Notes under the pieces: generated by a model
Told to the model about the DNA's origin: nothing
Databases searched by the model: none
Seen by the model: only the letters and a program-made list of their open reading frames with translations
Shown: positions 48,929-59,590 of the stretch, in pieces
Layout: each line of letters starts with the position of its first letter
How positions within the stretch are numbered: the stretch's first letter is position 1
Made by a program: the position numbers and the translations under genes
NCBI GenBank assembly: GCA_963989385.1
Contig: OZ022505.1
Location: forward strand, 60,453,737-60,517,736
Length of the DNA: 64,000 nt
Source: Ctena decussata
Lineage: Eukaryota > Mollusca > Bivalvia > Lucinida > Lucinidae
Direction of reading: 5' to 3'

Positions 48929-49188
48929 CTGTATATGTAAACCATATCAATACAAAATGCCACCTTTGTTAAGATAAACTAGTAGAGTTATCATAAAACT
49001 GAAACTTCCCTAAACGAAATTTCGGTTTTGCCACTTTTAGCAGTTTTGTGACAGTGTTAAATTTGATTAAAACATGGTTAGTCAGATTATCTTGAAGTTT
49101 CGAACTGCTGCTAAAATTTAGGAGATATTACATTCAGGCCGCATTAAGGCCGGGCAATGTTATCAAATGTTCTATTTAAGAATAACAA

Positions 49189-49315
49189 GCAGGGATAAAG
49201 AGCAGTTTCATTTAGTTGTTACTTTGTTGTTGTATGCCGAAACTATAACAGGCAGGGATAAAGAGCAGTTTCATTTAGTTGTTACTTTGTTGTTGTATGC
49301 CGAAAATATATATCT
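49189..49315 (+). repeat. 63-bp tandem duplication
   Basis: GCAGGGATAAAGAGCAG and the following 45 bp, ending ATGCCGAAA, are repeated once with a period of 63 bp and essentially no differences. Confidence 0.9.
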
Positions 49316-49538
49316 TACAGGTGCTGTGTAAGATTTTTATCAAATAACTGACATACAGTGCTGTATGCAAGCGTTTCTCTATTCCTTTTACTGGAGAGTT
49401 ATACTTGTTGATGAGTTATGCTTGAAATCAGGTCGAAAAATATTTTATTCAAATAATTGAATACATCCTTTTCCTGATACCATTATCTGTTACATGTAGT
49501 TTTATGTCTTACCTTTGATTTTCTTATGCACAAAATAG

Positions 49539-49916
49539 GATACGAGTTCCGTTTAGTAAATGGAACGAATTCCTTATCCGGTCGAGTTGAGATGAAAATT
49601 GACGAAGAATGGGGTACAGTTTGTGGAACCGCGAAATTCGATGACAAAGCTGCAGATGTTCTATGTCGGCAGATGAATTATCTTTCTGGCAGAGCTATGC
49701 CTAATGGCTTCTTCGGTGGAGGGGTAGGTCGGATAATGGTTCCATCGCTACGGTGCAAAGGAAAGGAAAAGTCCCTGTTGGAGTGTCAGATGAGGATTGA
49801 GCCAAAGGATCCTATTCGGTATGAGGGCAGGAGACTAAATTTCGCTCTCCAGCGAAGTAACTATTACACTTGCAGGACTCACAAACAGGATGCCGCTGTT
49901 CAGTGCTATGATAGAG
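49539..49916 (+). CDS. SRCR domain 13, extended loop (single exon)
   Basis: Acceptor caaaatag, donor GAG/gtatat, phase 1 at both ends. It reads EFRLVNG, SGRVEM, WGTVCGTAKFDDKAADVLC, RQMNYLSGRAM, RCKGKEKSLLEC and DAAVQCYDRG. The segment between the fourth and fifth cysteines is 28 residues, rich in basic and aromatic residues, where the other domains have about 6-20. Only 71 bp separate this exon from domain 14, the shortest intron in the gene. Confidence 0.9.
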
Positions 49917-49987
49917 GTATATATCACTTAAACATTTATATTTTCATTTAAAAAAATCATATTTCAGTCGATTTATATATTTTATAG

Positions 49988-50386
49988 GTTTAGAATTTCG
50001 ACTTGCCAACGGCACAACACCAAAATCCGGTCGAATAGAAATTGGAATTGACGGTACCTGGGGAACCATTTGTGGCCATGCTTTTCATGGAAACCAGGCC
50101 GCTGATGTGATATGCAAACAAATGCATTACAAAGGTGGCAGAACCTTGGAAATGGGATATTTCGGTCCAGGAGAGGGCAAAATATACATGACGAAAGTAA
50201 AATGTAAAGGAGATGAACCGAGTATCATGCAGTGCCCAATAATATTCGAACCAGATGGTTTTCAACAAGGCAGTGGAAAGGCGCCAAGGTACCGCGAAAA
50301 CTGGCGACACACGGCGTCATACCATTACCGGTACAGTTCTTGTTGGAGCCATAATGATGATGCCGCGATACAATGCTACACGTCAG
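49988..50386 (+). CDS. SRCR domain 14, extended loop (single exon)
   Basis: Acceptor ttttatag, proposed donor TCAG/gtttga, phase 1 at both ends. It pairs with domain 13: EFRLANG, SGRIEI, WGTICGHAFHGNQAADVIC, KQMHYKGGRT, VKCKGDEPSIMQC, DDAAIQCYTSG. The segment between the fourth and fifth cysteines is 35 residues. The donor is weak; if it is not used, the frame stays open for 58 further codons to a stop at 50560-50562, which would end the protein there. Confidence 0.85.
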
Positions 50387-51535
50387 GTTTGAAGAAGAAT
50401 ATAGATGTAACCAAGAAAGCACAGAAGATTTTGCTTCAGCACCGACACATTTCACCAGAGCACTTTGCTGATTATTTTAGTACATGTACAGCACATATTG
50501 TAATCACTCACCAGTCTCAGACGGAAATTAAACCGTCCAGTAACTCATTGACAAGTAGATAGATAATATACTTGTTACCAACTTGCAGAGATGCCCGGTT
50601 CGTGTCCATTAAAGTGCAGAATTAATGCACACACATACGTCCATATATACATGAACCATGTCATGAACCATGTCATGTTCGAGTTTATAGCAAGCTCGAA
50701 AGACCAATGTACACCAGAGCTTTTAAAAGAGCAAAGTGAATTTCAGCACATGTGTATTGCTTTGATGCACTTTTATGATAGTCATATAGCACGTAGTCAT
50801 ATAAAGGCTTAAACGTAGGTCAAGTCGAGGTATCAATTCATGAATATTCATGGCACTACTTATATTTATATGCCCGCTAGATTGTAATCTAGTTTAGGAT
50901 ATTTCTAAAAGTAAATGAAATGAGGGATGTTGGAAGCACACATATGTTAATTTTCTACCCACAGGCATTCAAAAGACGTTGTCATTTTAATAGAATGGGA
51001 AATTTGAAAGTATGTTTAAACACAAAGTACCGTCCACTCTCACCATAAATCTATTTCTGGAATGGCCCTTAAAATAAGAAAAAGCAATGTTGCATTGAAA
51101 CTAAAGATCTGAAAAAAGTTTATCCATAGAAATACCATCCTTTTCTACAGTTTTGTCAACACTTCACGAACATTTTGTCTCCAATTATACAATGTCTTTA
51201 CAAATAATTCTGAGCTATAAACTTTCTTATAAAAGTGGATGAAGACATATTCAGGGGGAGCAACTCTGCCATCTTCATTTCTGCCTCTGTTCTCAGTGAA
51301 GGTCAAATTTTAAAGCAAAATAAAACGTTCCTCTACGATGAAATAGATTTCCTTAATTTTGACGGGGTTTGTATTTTGTATGGTAAACAGGAATTCCGAA
51401 CAGTTATTTCCCTTTGTAGTTTCTCTTTGTAACAATGACGGAATATGGTGGAGGTATATCCATACATCTTGAGCTATAAATTGTTGTAACATCGCACTTG
51501 AGTTTTTGCGTTTCTGTGATTCTTATGCGATGTTA
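50387..51535. other. Intron after domain 14, unassigned part
   Basis: The first 176 bp stay open in the domain 14 frame and could be retained coding sequence. A small N-type fragment (CAGGGGGAGCAACTCTGCC) is at 51251-51300. Otherwise nothing recognised. Confidence 0.5.
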
Positions 51536-51867
51536 CACAGGGTATAATCGATTCCGCCAATTTTCGCTTCCTGCAGAGACTGCCCGTCATATTTGGCTTC
51601 CGCCGAGACTGTCCGCGAACTCTTGCTTCCTGCAGAGACTACTGTCCTCGAAAAATGGCTTCCTGCCAAGACTGTCTGCGTGATTCTGCTTCCTGCCGAG
51701 AGCCTCGGCAGGAAGCAGAATCACACGGACAGTCTCTGCAGGAAGCCATTTATCATGTACAGAAGTCTCGGCAGGAAGCAAGAGTTCGCGGAAAGTCTCG
51801 GCGGAAGCCAAATATGATGTAAGTCTCTGCAGGAAGCGAAAATTAGCGGAATCGATTATACCCTGTG
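51536..51867. mobile_element. Palindrome C, copy 2
   Basis: Inverted repeat with the same tandem-module arms as 44204-44538, similar along the whole length. PAL-A copy 13 begins 14 nt after it. Confidence 0.92.
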
Positions 51868-51881
51868 TGTTATAACATAAT

Positions 51882-52121
51882 TGAACCGCATCAAGATAAA
51901 ACCAACAAAGTGGCACATGGGCCCAGCGAAGACTCAGATCAGCCTGGACAGATGCCCAGTCTGATCAGAGTCTTTATAGTGCGCTTAAATGGCAGCTTAG
52001 GGCCTAAGCTAGCTCCATGGGGACAAACAAGACTCTGTTCAGACTGGGCAGATGCCCAGGCTTATCTGACTTTTCGCTGGGCGCACATGCCATTTTGTTT
52101 GTTTTATCATGTCGCGGCTCA
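51882..52121. mobile_element. PAL-A palindrome, copy 13 (GCATGTGCG subfamily)
   Basis: A 240-bp inverted repeat, centre reversed. Left tip altered to TGAACCGCATCAAG, right tip intact. The left arm has GGCACATGGGCCCAGCGAAG and the right arm TTCGCTGGGCGCACATGCC. Confidence 0.9.
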
Positions 52122-52464
52122 TATTGTGTTTGTAAGTAATTATGCAATAATAAAGTGTATGGGAACACCACGATTTCACGCCATTTGTCAAGAGAGACAA
52201 CTTTGGTAACTTTCTGTTTGCTTTCCTTGGCAACGCAGGCCATCGAAAATGGCATGTTTTGGGACTTAGTTAAATCTCAAAACCCCATCTTTTATCATAA
52301 CATTGGAAATTACATTGCTAAAACAGTAAGACCACATAAAACAATTTCTTGGCTGACGAGAACATATAAAACAGAGATATGCAGTTACCGGAAAAACTGT
52401 ATGGTATTTTACTCAACAGCAACGGTTTACTAGTACTCCTGTAAAGCAATTTTAAGAAGTTATT

Positions 52465-52702
52465 TGAGCCGCGACACGAGAAAACCAACAATGTGGTTGT
52501 GCGCCCAGCGCAGACTCAGATCAGCCTGGGCATCAGCTCAGGTTGATCAGGCTCTTCGTTAAGAGCTCATAGGAGCGCTAAGGGTCTAAGCTACGTTCAT
52601 GCTGACAGCGAAGACTCTGATCAGACTGGGCGGATGCCCAGGCTGATCTGAGTCTGCGCTGGGCGCACAACCACATTGTTGGTTTTGTCGTGTCGCGGCT
52701 CA
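52465..52702. mobile_element. PAL-A palindrome, copy 14
   Basis: A 238-bp inverted repeat, GTTGTGCGCCCAGCGCAG subfamily, centre reversed, with TT on both sides. It sits 344 bp from copy 13 and 102 bp before the domain 15 exon. Confidence 0.93.
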
Positions 52703-52804
52703 TTTTAGTTTTATTAAGAGTTTTTTATCTATGTAGTAATTAGACTGGGAAATTTCTTATATGTATATAATATGCATTATATGTGTCATACCATTTCATT
52801 TCAG

Positions 52805-53113
52805 TTAAACTGTCCGGCACAAATGACCTGAATTACGGTAAACTTGAAATCAATTTCAACGACACTTGGATGGCAGTTTGCGACACCGGGTTTGACAACG
52901 TCGCAGCCAAGGTTGTGTGTAAACAGCTGGAATATAATGACGGGCGGTTCCAGCCTGGCTCCGTCCTCGGTACCGGGGACAACATTACCGTTAAGGACGT
53001 GCAGTGCGACGGTACAGAAAGAACCGTGAAGCATTGTCGATATAATATTGGAAAGTGTCCGTCCAAAAGTTATGTAACTGTCTACTGTAGCATGAACAAG
53101 ATAAGTACAGGCA
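52805..53113 (+). CDS. SRCR domain 15 (single exon)
   Basis: Acceptor catttcag, donor gtaagt, phase 1 at both ends. It reads VKLSGTNDLNYGKLEI, WMAVCDTGFDNVAAKVVC, KQLEYNDG, VQCDGTERTVKHC and VTVYCSM. Six cysteines are present. A PAL-A copy ends 102 nt upstream of the exon. This is the first SRCR exon after a 2.4-kb intron. Confidence 0.89.
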
Positions 53114-53168
53114 GTAAGTAACTTTTTGTAGAAAATCAGTTGTGACGTTAGAAAACTTATGCAGAGAT

Positions 53169-53405
53169 GAATGGGTTCATATTCAGGGAGGTGGGGGGGG
53201 AGGGGGTGGGGGGCAATTCTGCAATTTTCATTTTTGCCTCAGTCTTCTCAATTGGGAACATCTCAGAAGGAAAGAATTTCCTCCCAGGAGCAAAGTCTTT
53301 CCTTTTAGAGCAGATCTGATTTTGATAGTGCTTCATCCAGGGAAACAAGCAGGAAGTCACTATAATGACCCCATTATAAAAATGGCAGGAAACATGAAAG
53401 TGTAC
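53169..53405. repeat. Repeat N copy with G-rich run
   Basis: Outer ends and the inner AAGGAAAGAATTTCCTCCC/GGAGCAAAGTCTTTCCTTTT hairpin identify repeat N. A G-rich run (53183-53213, runs of G broken by single A or T) is inserted near its left end and could form a quadruplex. Confidence 0.65.
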
Positions 53406-53406
53406 C

Positions 53407-53625
53407 TAGGGGAGAGTCGGGTAACTTCGGACAGCGGATAAATTCGGACACTGACATTGTTTCCTTTATATGTCAGTTGTTTGGAATTAAAACAAAAAAT
53501 AACTGGATAAACAGAGAAAATCCTGATGAGACGGCTCATTATGAGCCGTCTCATCTGGATTTTTACTGTTGGCAATTGCATGTCCGAATTTACCTGCCTG
53601 TCCGAAGTTATCCGACTCTCCCCTA
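53407..53625. repeat. Palindromic repeat H, copy 2
   Basis: GGGGAGAGTCGGGTAACTTC and GAAGTTATCCGACTCTCCCC ends with central GACGGCTCATTATGAGCCGTC. The most symmetrical of the three copies. Confidence 0.88.
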
Positions 53626-53648
53626 TATACCTTCAACTACGTATACAC

Positions 53649-53839
53649 TAGGGTCGAGTCGGGTAACTTCGGACAGCGAATAAATTCGGACATACAATTG
53701 CAAACAGTGAAACGGCTCATCAGGATTTTCACTGTTTGCCCAGTAATTTTTTATTCAATTCCAATTAACTGACATATAAAGGGAAACAATATCACTGTCC
53801 GATTTAAAATGTTGTCCAAATTTACCTGACTTGACCCTT
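53649..53839. repeat. Palindromic repeat H, copy 3
   Basis: Begins GGGTCGAGTCGGGTAACTTC only 24 bp after copy 2 and ends TTACCTGACTTGACCC. The centre is partly deleted and rearranged. Confidence 0.8.
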
Positions 53840-55274
53840 AGGCCAACCAGCGCATATACGTTGAGTCGTGCGAGACCATACACAGTTTGTTTTTTTACAT
53901 TAGTTTGTCCTCTATACTGCAAAAAGTGAAATGCAAATGGCTATAACAAGTCCTAAGCAAGTGCAGCAGTAAGAGTCGTAATACTAAATTTGTCAAAGGA
54001 CCTGGTGAGATGAGGGCCGTTTTTGGCCCCCATTCAGATTCTCTTAAAATTGCATGGTTTCTATTGCTTATCATTTGCATTGATAGGAACGAACAGAAAT
54101 AATATGTTTTGTCTTTGTGAATTCTCAGAATCATATGATTTCTGACATGCCTATGTTGTTTCAATAATAATAAGGAAAATTGCAGGAAATGCTGAGTTTA
54201 ATAGCTTTTTTAAAGAAATGTGACAGTTACAATAGCTTATAAAAAGCTTTTGATAATAGGCTTTTGATGAAATGCTTATACGTTGGATAGCACTGCTAAC
54301 AACATGTTCACATCGCAAGGTCTGTACAGGTACCCCGCCCACTCAAGTTTGCAAGTCCAGAGACGCTAACCAAAAAATTCCAACAGATCAAAATAAAATA
54401 TATACCAACTTATTCCTTGTGTTCTAACTAAGAAAATGAATACCCACAATATATGCTTATTTTGTCTATAAGCGGAGGTATGGTCGTTTTTAAGTGGAGA
54501 AAACTGGAAAAATGTTCCAAACGCTGCCGGTTTGGTAACAAAAAGTTAGAAATAAACATAGAACCCGGCCTCCAGCACATTTAATTTTTTCATGGCAAAT
54601 AAATACATTAGAATTATGTCTGCATATAAAATATAAAATGTGCTGGTGGCCGGGCTCATATATTTTGAAAGCCACGAAGGCTACCGAATTCATCATTTTC
54701 GTCAGAATCCGCTTGGTGTATGTGTATGTTCAGTACAAAAATCACAAATGTATTGTGCAAGAGCTTGTTACTTTTGTGTTTGCTGTTACATTCAAGGTTT
54801 GAACTTTCCTATGAATACATTTCTATTATCGAAATAGGACTTTTGAAAAATGAGTTTTCTGGGGGCCAAATATGGGCCTCATCATACCAGGTCCTTAGTG
54901 GAGAAAGCTTCTATCTCCAAGCAAAGGAAGATAAAATCAGATGCTTGCGAAATGTAAATATAGGTCCAAGCAAAAGGCCAAATTAAAGCACATCTTATCC
55001 TCATGGACTGTATCATATATGTTTATAATGATAATTTTAATTACCTTTAATCCATAGCATTAGCTAATGAACTGTTGTGATTTTCTTTCAACAGATACTA
55101 TAAAATTTATTTCGAACTCAATCTATCAAATTTGATAATAAAAAAACAAATAAAATAAAACTTTTTAATACAGAATTCGCAAAATTGTAAAAAATGCTGT
55201 AATGGTAAAGGTCATGGAGTTGCCTCAAATTATGATAACGTTGTTTACTGTGACTTTTTTAACGTTATTTACAG
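53840..55274. other. Intron between domains 15 and 16, unassigned part
   Basis: Contains an inverted repeat with CCCGGCCTCCAGCACATTTAA and AAATGTGCTGGTGGCCGGG at 54563-54656. Short open frames show no recognisable similarity. See the finding on the ATG at 55202. Confidence 0.5.
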
Positions 55275-55607
55275 AGAAGCTCGAGCTTAGAGTACGAGAG
55301 GGCAAATACTACGGTTCATTAGAGGCTAACCTGTATGGTTTCTGGGGCCCAATCTGTCCGTATGGCTGGAATAATGACACCGCGAAGGCGGCCTGCAAAC
55401 AGCTCGGTTATCTAGGTGGCGTGGCATTTAACGGAACTACCCGAATGGATACGCCGATGGCGCTTGGCAATTTCAGTTGTTCTCCAAGCGATAGCAAACT
55501 GAGTGATTGCCGATACAAAGGATTTGGAGATAAACTTGGCTGTCAGTACCCAATAATTACGCATTACAGTCGACCAACTGCGGGAGTTCTGTGCTACAAG
55601 CATGCAG
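55275..55607 (+). CDS. SRCR domain 16 (single exon)
   Basis: Acceptor ttatttacag, donor CAG/gtaaga, phase 1 at both ends. It reads LELRVREGKYYGSLEANLYG, WGPICPYGWNNDTAKAAC, KQLGYLGGVAF, NFSCSPSDSKLSDC and TAGVLCYKHAG. Six cysteines. The same frame is open upstream of the acceptor from an ATG at 55202 through a hydrophobic stretch; the simplest reading is intron, an alternative first exon is raised as a finding. Confidence 0.88.
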
Positions 55608-55641
55608 GTAAGAAATACATTGCTCACGTGTATGACATAGG

Positions 55642-55987
55642 GGATCTTACCTGAGTGCTCATGTATTACTGAATTTATTAAACGAGTTGGGGAAAAAGAT
55701 AAGATGCGAGGCTTTGCCGAGCATCTTATCGGTTTTCCCCAACGAGTTTAATAAATTCAATAATACAGGAGCACGAATGCAAGATTCTATTTATCATATG
55801 ACACTAAAATCGCTTTTTATTAGCAAAATTTGCACTAAATCGTCACGATTTCGCCATTAAAAAACGCGACGCTTTTATGGACGTCAACGTATAACGTTAC
55901 GACATAATTGGCATATTTAATCCACTAGTGGATTATCGTTTTTACTGCATGGCTTTATTACACTCTCAGGTGCGACGTCATATGATA
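55642..55987 (-). repeat. Repeat E, copy 2
   Basis: The same element as 41861-42201 in inverted orientation, from GATCTTAC to GCGACGTCATATGA, with the TTTATTAAACGAGTTGGGG/CCCCAACGAGTTTAATAAA inner hairpin. It starts 35 nt after the domain 16 exon. Confidence 0.85.
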
Positions 55988-56850
55988 AAAACCGTTTTCA
56001 CTAGACTTCAACATAGGTTTGAATCTAAAACTTCTGTTTCAAATCTTCAGTCCTAGAAATTTACATGTATCTTGAGTTCTAGGATATTGGCAGACGTTAA
56101 CCACACCTGGGCCCAGGTTCACAATCATACTTTAATTTAAGGTAAAACTTAACTTAGTCATACCTTTACTAAGGAGTGTCTTTAAAAGTGCTTCTGTACA
56201 ACGCCTTAAACATCACCTTAACTAAGGTTGCGTTTTCGGAAAATTATACGGTGTCATACGGAAACTCTGACGGAAATGAGCGAGGAATTACGAATTTTAT
56301 GCTTGATGTAAGCGGCAATTTATTGTCAAGCCTTACGTTTCAGTTCGTCCTTTGAATATTTGGTATTAAAACGCTGAAAAAATGAATAATTACTTAAAGA
56401 CTGACGTGATGGCAAGTAGAGATCAACAGATCCATGATAGCAGGCAGTGCTTGAACGTTGCTCTCTCTCTCTCTCTCATTGTGGAGACGTTGTTGAAAAC
56501 TTTCAACGTTGTATTCTCGCTAGACAGGCGAACAAAAGAATAAAAAAAAGCAATGATAATTCTAAAAATAAGCAAACTTATTCTGATGCAGTTTGTACTG
56601 GGCTGGAGAGTTTTTTTTTTTTTTTTTTTTTTTTCTTTTTTTGAAAGTGTCGGGCTGCAAACAAAACCAAGGTGGGCGATGTCTATGGCAAAAGCCACGA
56701 TGAATATACATGTATGCACTTTCAGCTCAACCTTTGCGGCTTAGTAAAATATTTTAGAACTGGATGCGGGAAGTTCCTTGTATTTCAAGCTGTAGTTTTA
56801 CTCGTTTCAAGAGGCCGAGTCACCAGTTGGCTAGATAATCTAGATCTGGG

Positions 56851-56994
56851 TCCGAGGTTATAAAACTTGAGAATAATCTCAAACTCAAAATAAAGTACAC
56901 TGATTGGCCGCTTCCGAGCATGTGCTCGGAAGCAGCCAATCAGTGTGCTTTATTTTGAGTTTGAGAATGTACTCAAGTTTTATAACCTCGGGGC
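56851..56994. mobile_element. Palindrome J, 144 bp
   Basis: CCGAGGTTATAAAACTTGAG and CTCAAGTTTTATAACCTCGG ends, with TGATTGGC and GCCAATCA inside and a GAGCATGTGCTC centre. Nearly perfect. Diverged relatives are at 28127 and 47984. Confidence 0.88.
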
Positions 56995-57249
56995 GTGGAT
57001 TCGATCTTCGCCGAGGTCGCGAAAACACATCTGACCAATAGTACATCCTATCCAGCTCGGCTACCGCAATCTGAGGGCGACACTTGTAAGTGTTAGCGCG
57101 AGAATTTCAAAGACAAAGCTGAATAACGCATGCTCACACCATGTATATATCGACTTAATGTACTTGTTGGTTTCGCACATATTTGAGTGATTTTCTTTCA
57201 AGTAGGCTCTTTCTTTGAACACTAAAATCTTTTCATGTGCACAAATATA

Positions 57250-57284
57250 TGACAGACAGACACAGACAGACAGACAGACAGACA

Positions 57285-57371
<87 letters not shown>
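57250..57371. repeat. Compound (CAGA)n(CA)n(GA)n microsatellite
   Basis: CAGA repeats to about 57288, then about 30 CA units, then GA units to 57371. Long open frames across it on both strands come from the dinucleotide repeat. Confidence 0.95.
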
Positions 57372-57507
57372 TCCCTTTGTCGAAGACAAACTATCCAATC
57401 CCCTTTTAGAGCTCGAAGTACCTAAGAACATGTTATAGACGGATTTTTTGGCAATTCCATTATTATTATAACCATTATACGCCAAATTCGTAGTAGCAAT
57501 ATGTTCA

Positions 57508-58312
57508 TACCCCAGGCATACGAAGTTTGAGGAAGGGCATATAGATTTTGCCTGGTGTCCGTTAGTCCGTCTGTCGATCCATAAGTTAACGTTTGCGTAA
57601 AAGTTTTTAAGTTGGACTTGGTTTATACTTGGCATGATGATAGATGTAGGTCGAAATTCTATACCACCCCACAGATGCCCATGACCGAGCAATCAAGGTC
57701 ACGGACATTGGCTTTTCCAGTTTTCCATGTTAACGTTTTATGTTAAAGGTTTGATTCTGTACCATCTTGACCCATGCCTGTGACCTAGAGGTCTGGGTCA
57801 CGGCTTTTTCTTTTACAAGTTAAAGTTTTGTGTTAAAGTTTTTGAGATAACATATCATCCAAACCCTTTGCTGGATTTGCTTATATTCCGAATGATAAAA
57901 GATGTTGGTCTGAAAATTTATTCTGTTACATCTTCGTATTGGCCTTCATTTAAAGGTCAAGATCACAGACGTTGGCTTAGCCATGTTTTAAGATAAGCTT
58001 ATTTATCCCATATTGTTCAGTAACACCTAATGATATGTATCTTGGTTTATTTTGGGTTGGAACAGGTTTCATCATCTGGATGCTGCTGGCATAAGTCTTA
58101 TATTTCCAATATTCTTCAGTTGAATCGTTTGATGTGTTAAATATTAGGTTTATTGGAAGGTTGCAGAAGATAAGTTGACATCCTCTGGATGTTGTTGCAT
58201 ATATTTTAAAATTTGTATCTATTATGTGTAAAGTTGTGTGTTTAAAGTTTGGTGTAATTAGGCGATGGCCATGGCCGGGGGTATATGTAGATCCCTGCTG
58301 ACTTGTTCTAGT
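57508..58312. repeat. Dispersed repeat with GTCCGTTAGTCCGTC start
   Basis: Starts CATACCCCAGGCATACGAAG, continues with GTCCGTTAGTCCGTCTGTCG, contains degenerate internal repeats around CAAGGTCACGGACATTGGC and AAGGTCAAGATCACAGACG, and ends near GGGGGTATATGTAGATCCCTG. The organisation is like other mollusc dispersed repeats; family unnamed. Confidence 0.55.
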
Positions 58313-58630
58313 TCAAAATAAAATACATGACTACGCCAGTTAATTAAAATAATGCAGTGATCGCTTTTGTGTATATTTTCTAGACAATAAAAGGCTTTAA
58401 TGTATTAATTATTCAATTATTTCTACAGCTAAATGGGTTGTTCGCATTTGTTTAGAGTTAAGGAGTTCCTTAAAATGTTAAAGTTGATACCGACCAACCT
58501 TAAAAAAATTAAGATTTTTCCTTAAGTTAAGGAATACCTTAGCGCTAAGGTGTTGTCAGGATTCCCTTTTAACCACTTTAAGGAAAAATCTTTCTTTAAG
58601 GTATTCCTTATCTCTGATTGTGAACCTGGG

Positions 58631-58812
58631 CCCTGGTTAACTATGTTTCCAAGGATGTTATGAAACGAAAAAGAGCTGTTGCGAAACGAAAAAGAGTCAT
58701 ATTTACCAAACGACCTGGTCATCAGGTCGTTTGGTAACTATGACTCGTTTTCGTTTCATAACAGCTCTTTTTCGTTTCAAAAGAGCCCTTGTATATACAT
58801 AGTTAACCAGGG
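58631..58812. mobile_element. Palindrome P, 182 bp
   Basis: CCCTGGTTAACTATG and CATAGTTAACCAGGG ends, AACGAAAAAGAGCTGTT and AACAGCTCTTTTTCGTT arms, and a central ACGACCTGGTCATCAGGTCGT. No second copy in the window. Confidence 0.9.
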
Positions 58813-59590
58813 ATGTTAACATCGACAGAGGTCGCAGCAAGCATTAAAACTCCGATGAAACATAGACAAGACAAATTATGTCATAATCTTAACGTGCAAC
58901 AGTCTACATGGTCCAGTTAAAATGCCAGATTATCAATGAAAATTCCCTGGGTGTAATAAGTACCGTATAGGTTCTAAAATTGGGACATTCAAAATAATTT
59001 ACCATGTTACCATTCCTAATATTGAAGAGTTTGAGTTTCTTAAGTGCGTCTATAAGATGTAGATAAAACGACAAACATTGTATTTAAGATGAGGTCGAAT
59101 GTTCATGAGCAGTCTTAACCGTTTACAGCTTTAAAAGTAAAAAGTATGCAAAGACCAGGAACTGAAACAATCAAAATCCAAATCCAGCCCTCAAACCATA
59201 GTTGGAAACAACTAAGATTACAAATAATCAAGATACAGAGAACATATGGCCAACCGAGTGAGCAGCTTGTTCCCAAAAGGTGGCCACTCAGCCCATTGGC
59301 AATTAAAATGTGAACTAGCTGTTCACTCGGCATATCTGTTGTAACTCGGCAAAAACGGTGATGTGTGAAAGTGACCCTTTATTTTAATTTGTCCTTTCTT
59401 TCATCTTTTAAGCTAGGAAGAATCATATACTTGCCGAATATATTGGGGCGGCGGCTGCCTCCCTGCCGCCCATGTTCCGACGGCCATGGTGTGAATTGGT
59501 TTGCCCAGACCTTTCTGTCCCAATACTTGGACTGTTTACGATATTTTGTTAGTTGATTCTCCAGTTTAGTTTATTTATCACTATTTTCAG
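58813..59590. other. Intron end before domain 17, unassigned
   Basis: Phrases such as GTGAGCAGCTTGTTCCCAAA and AGGTGGCCACTCAGCC at 59256-59290 recur in a diverged form at 19205-19240, so part is an old dispersed repeat. No gene. Confidence 0.45.

Larger units (their letters stand above)
56106..58636. repeat. Region bounded by GGGCCCAGGTTCACAATCA inverted ends
   Basis: GGGCCCAGGTTCACAATCA at 56110-56128 is inverted at 58617-58635, and both ends are followed internally by AAGGTA and TTAAGG-rich sequence. It may be one element of 2.5 kb with later insertions, or two separate members of one family. Inside are a J palindrome, the microsatellite and a dispersed repeat. Confidence 0.45.

Noticed and set aside
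53407..53839. H repeats as an rRNA or snRNA gene pair
   Set aside because: The symmetry, the third copy at 5246 and lack of any conserved RNA motif point to a MITE-like repeat.
57215..57692. ORFs through the CA/GA microsatellite
   Set aside because: Translation of dinucleotide repeats; low complexity and present on both strands.
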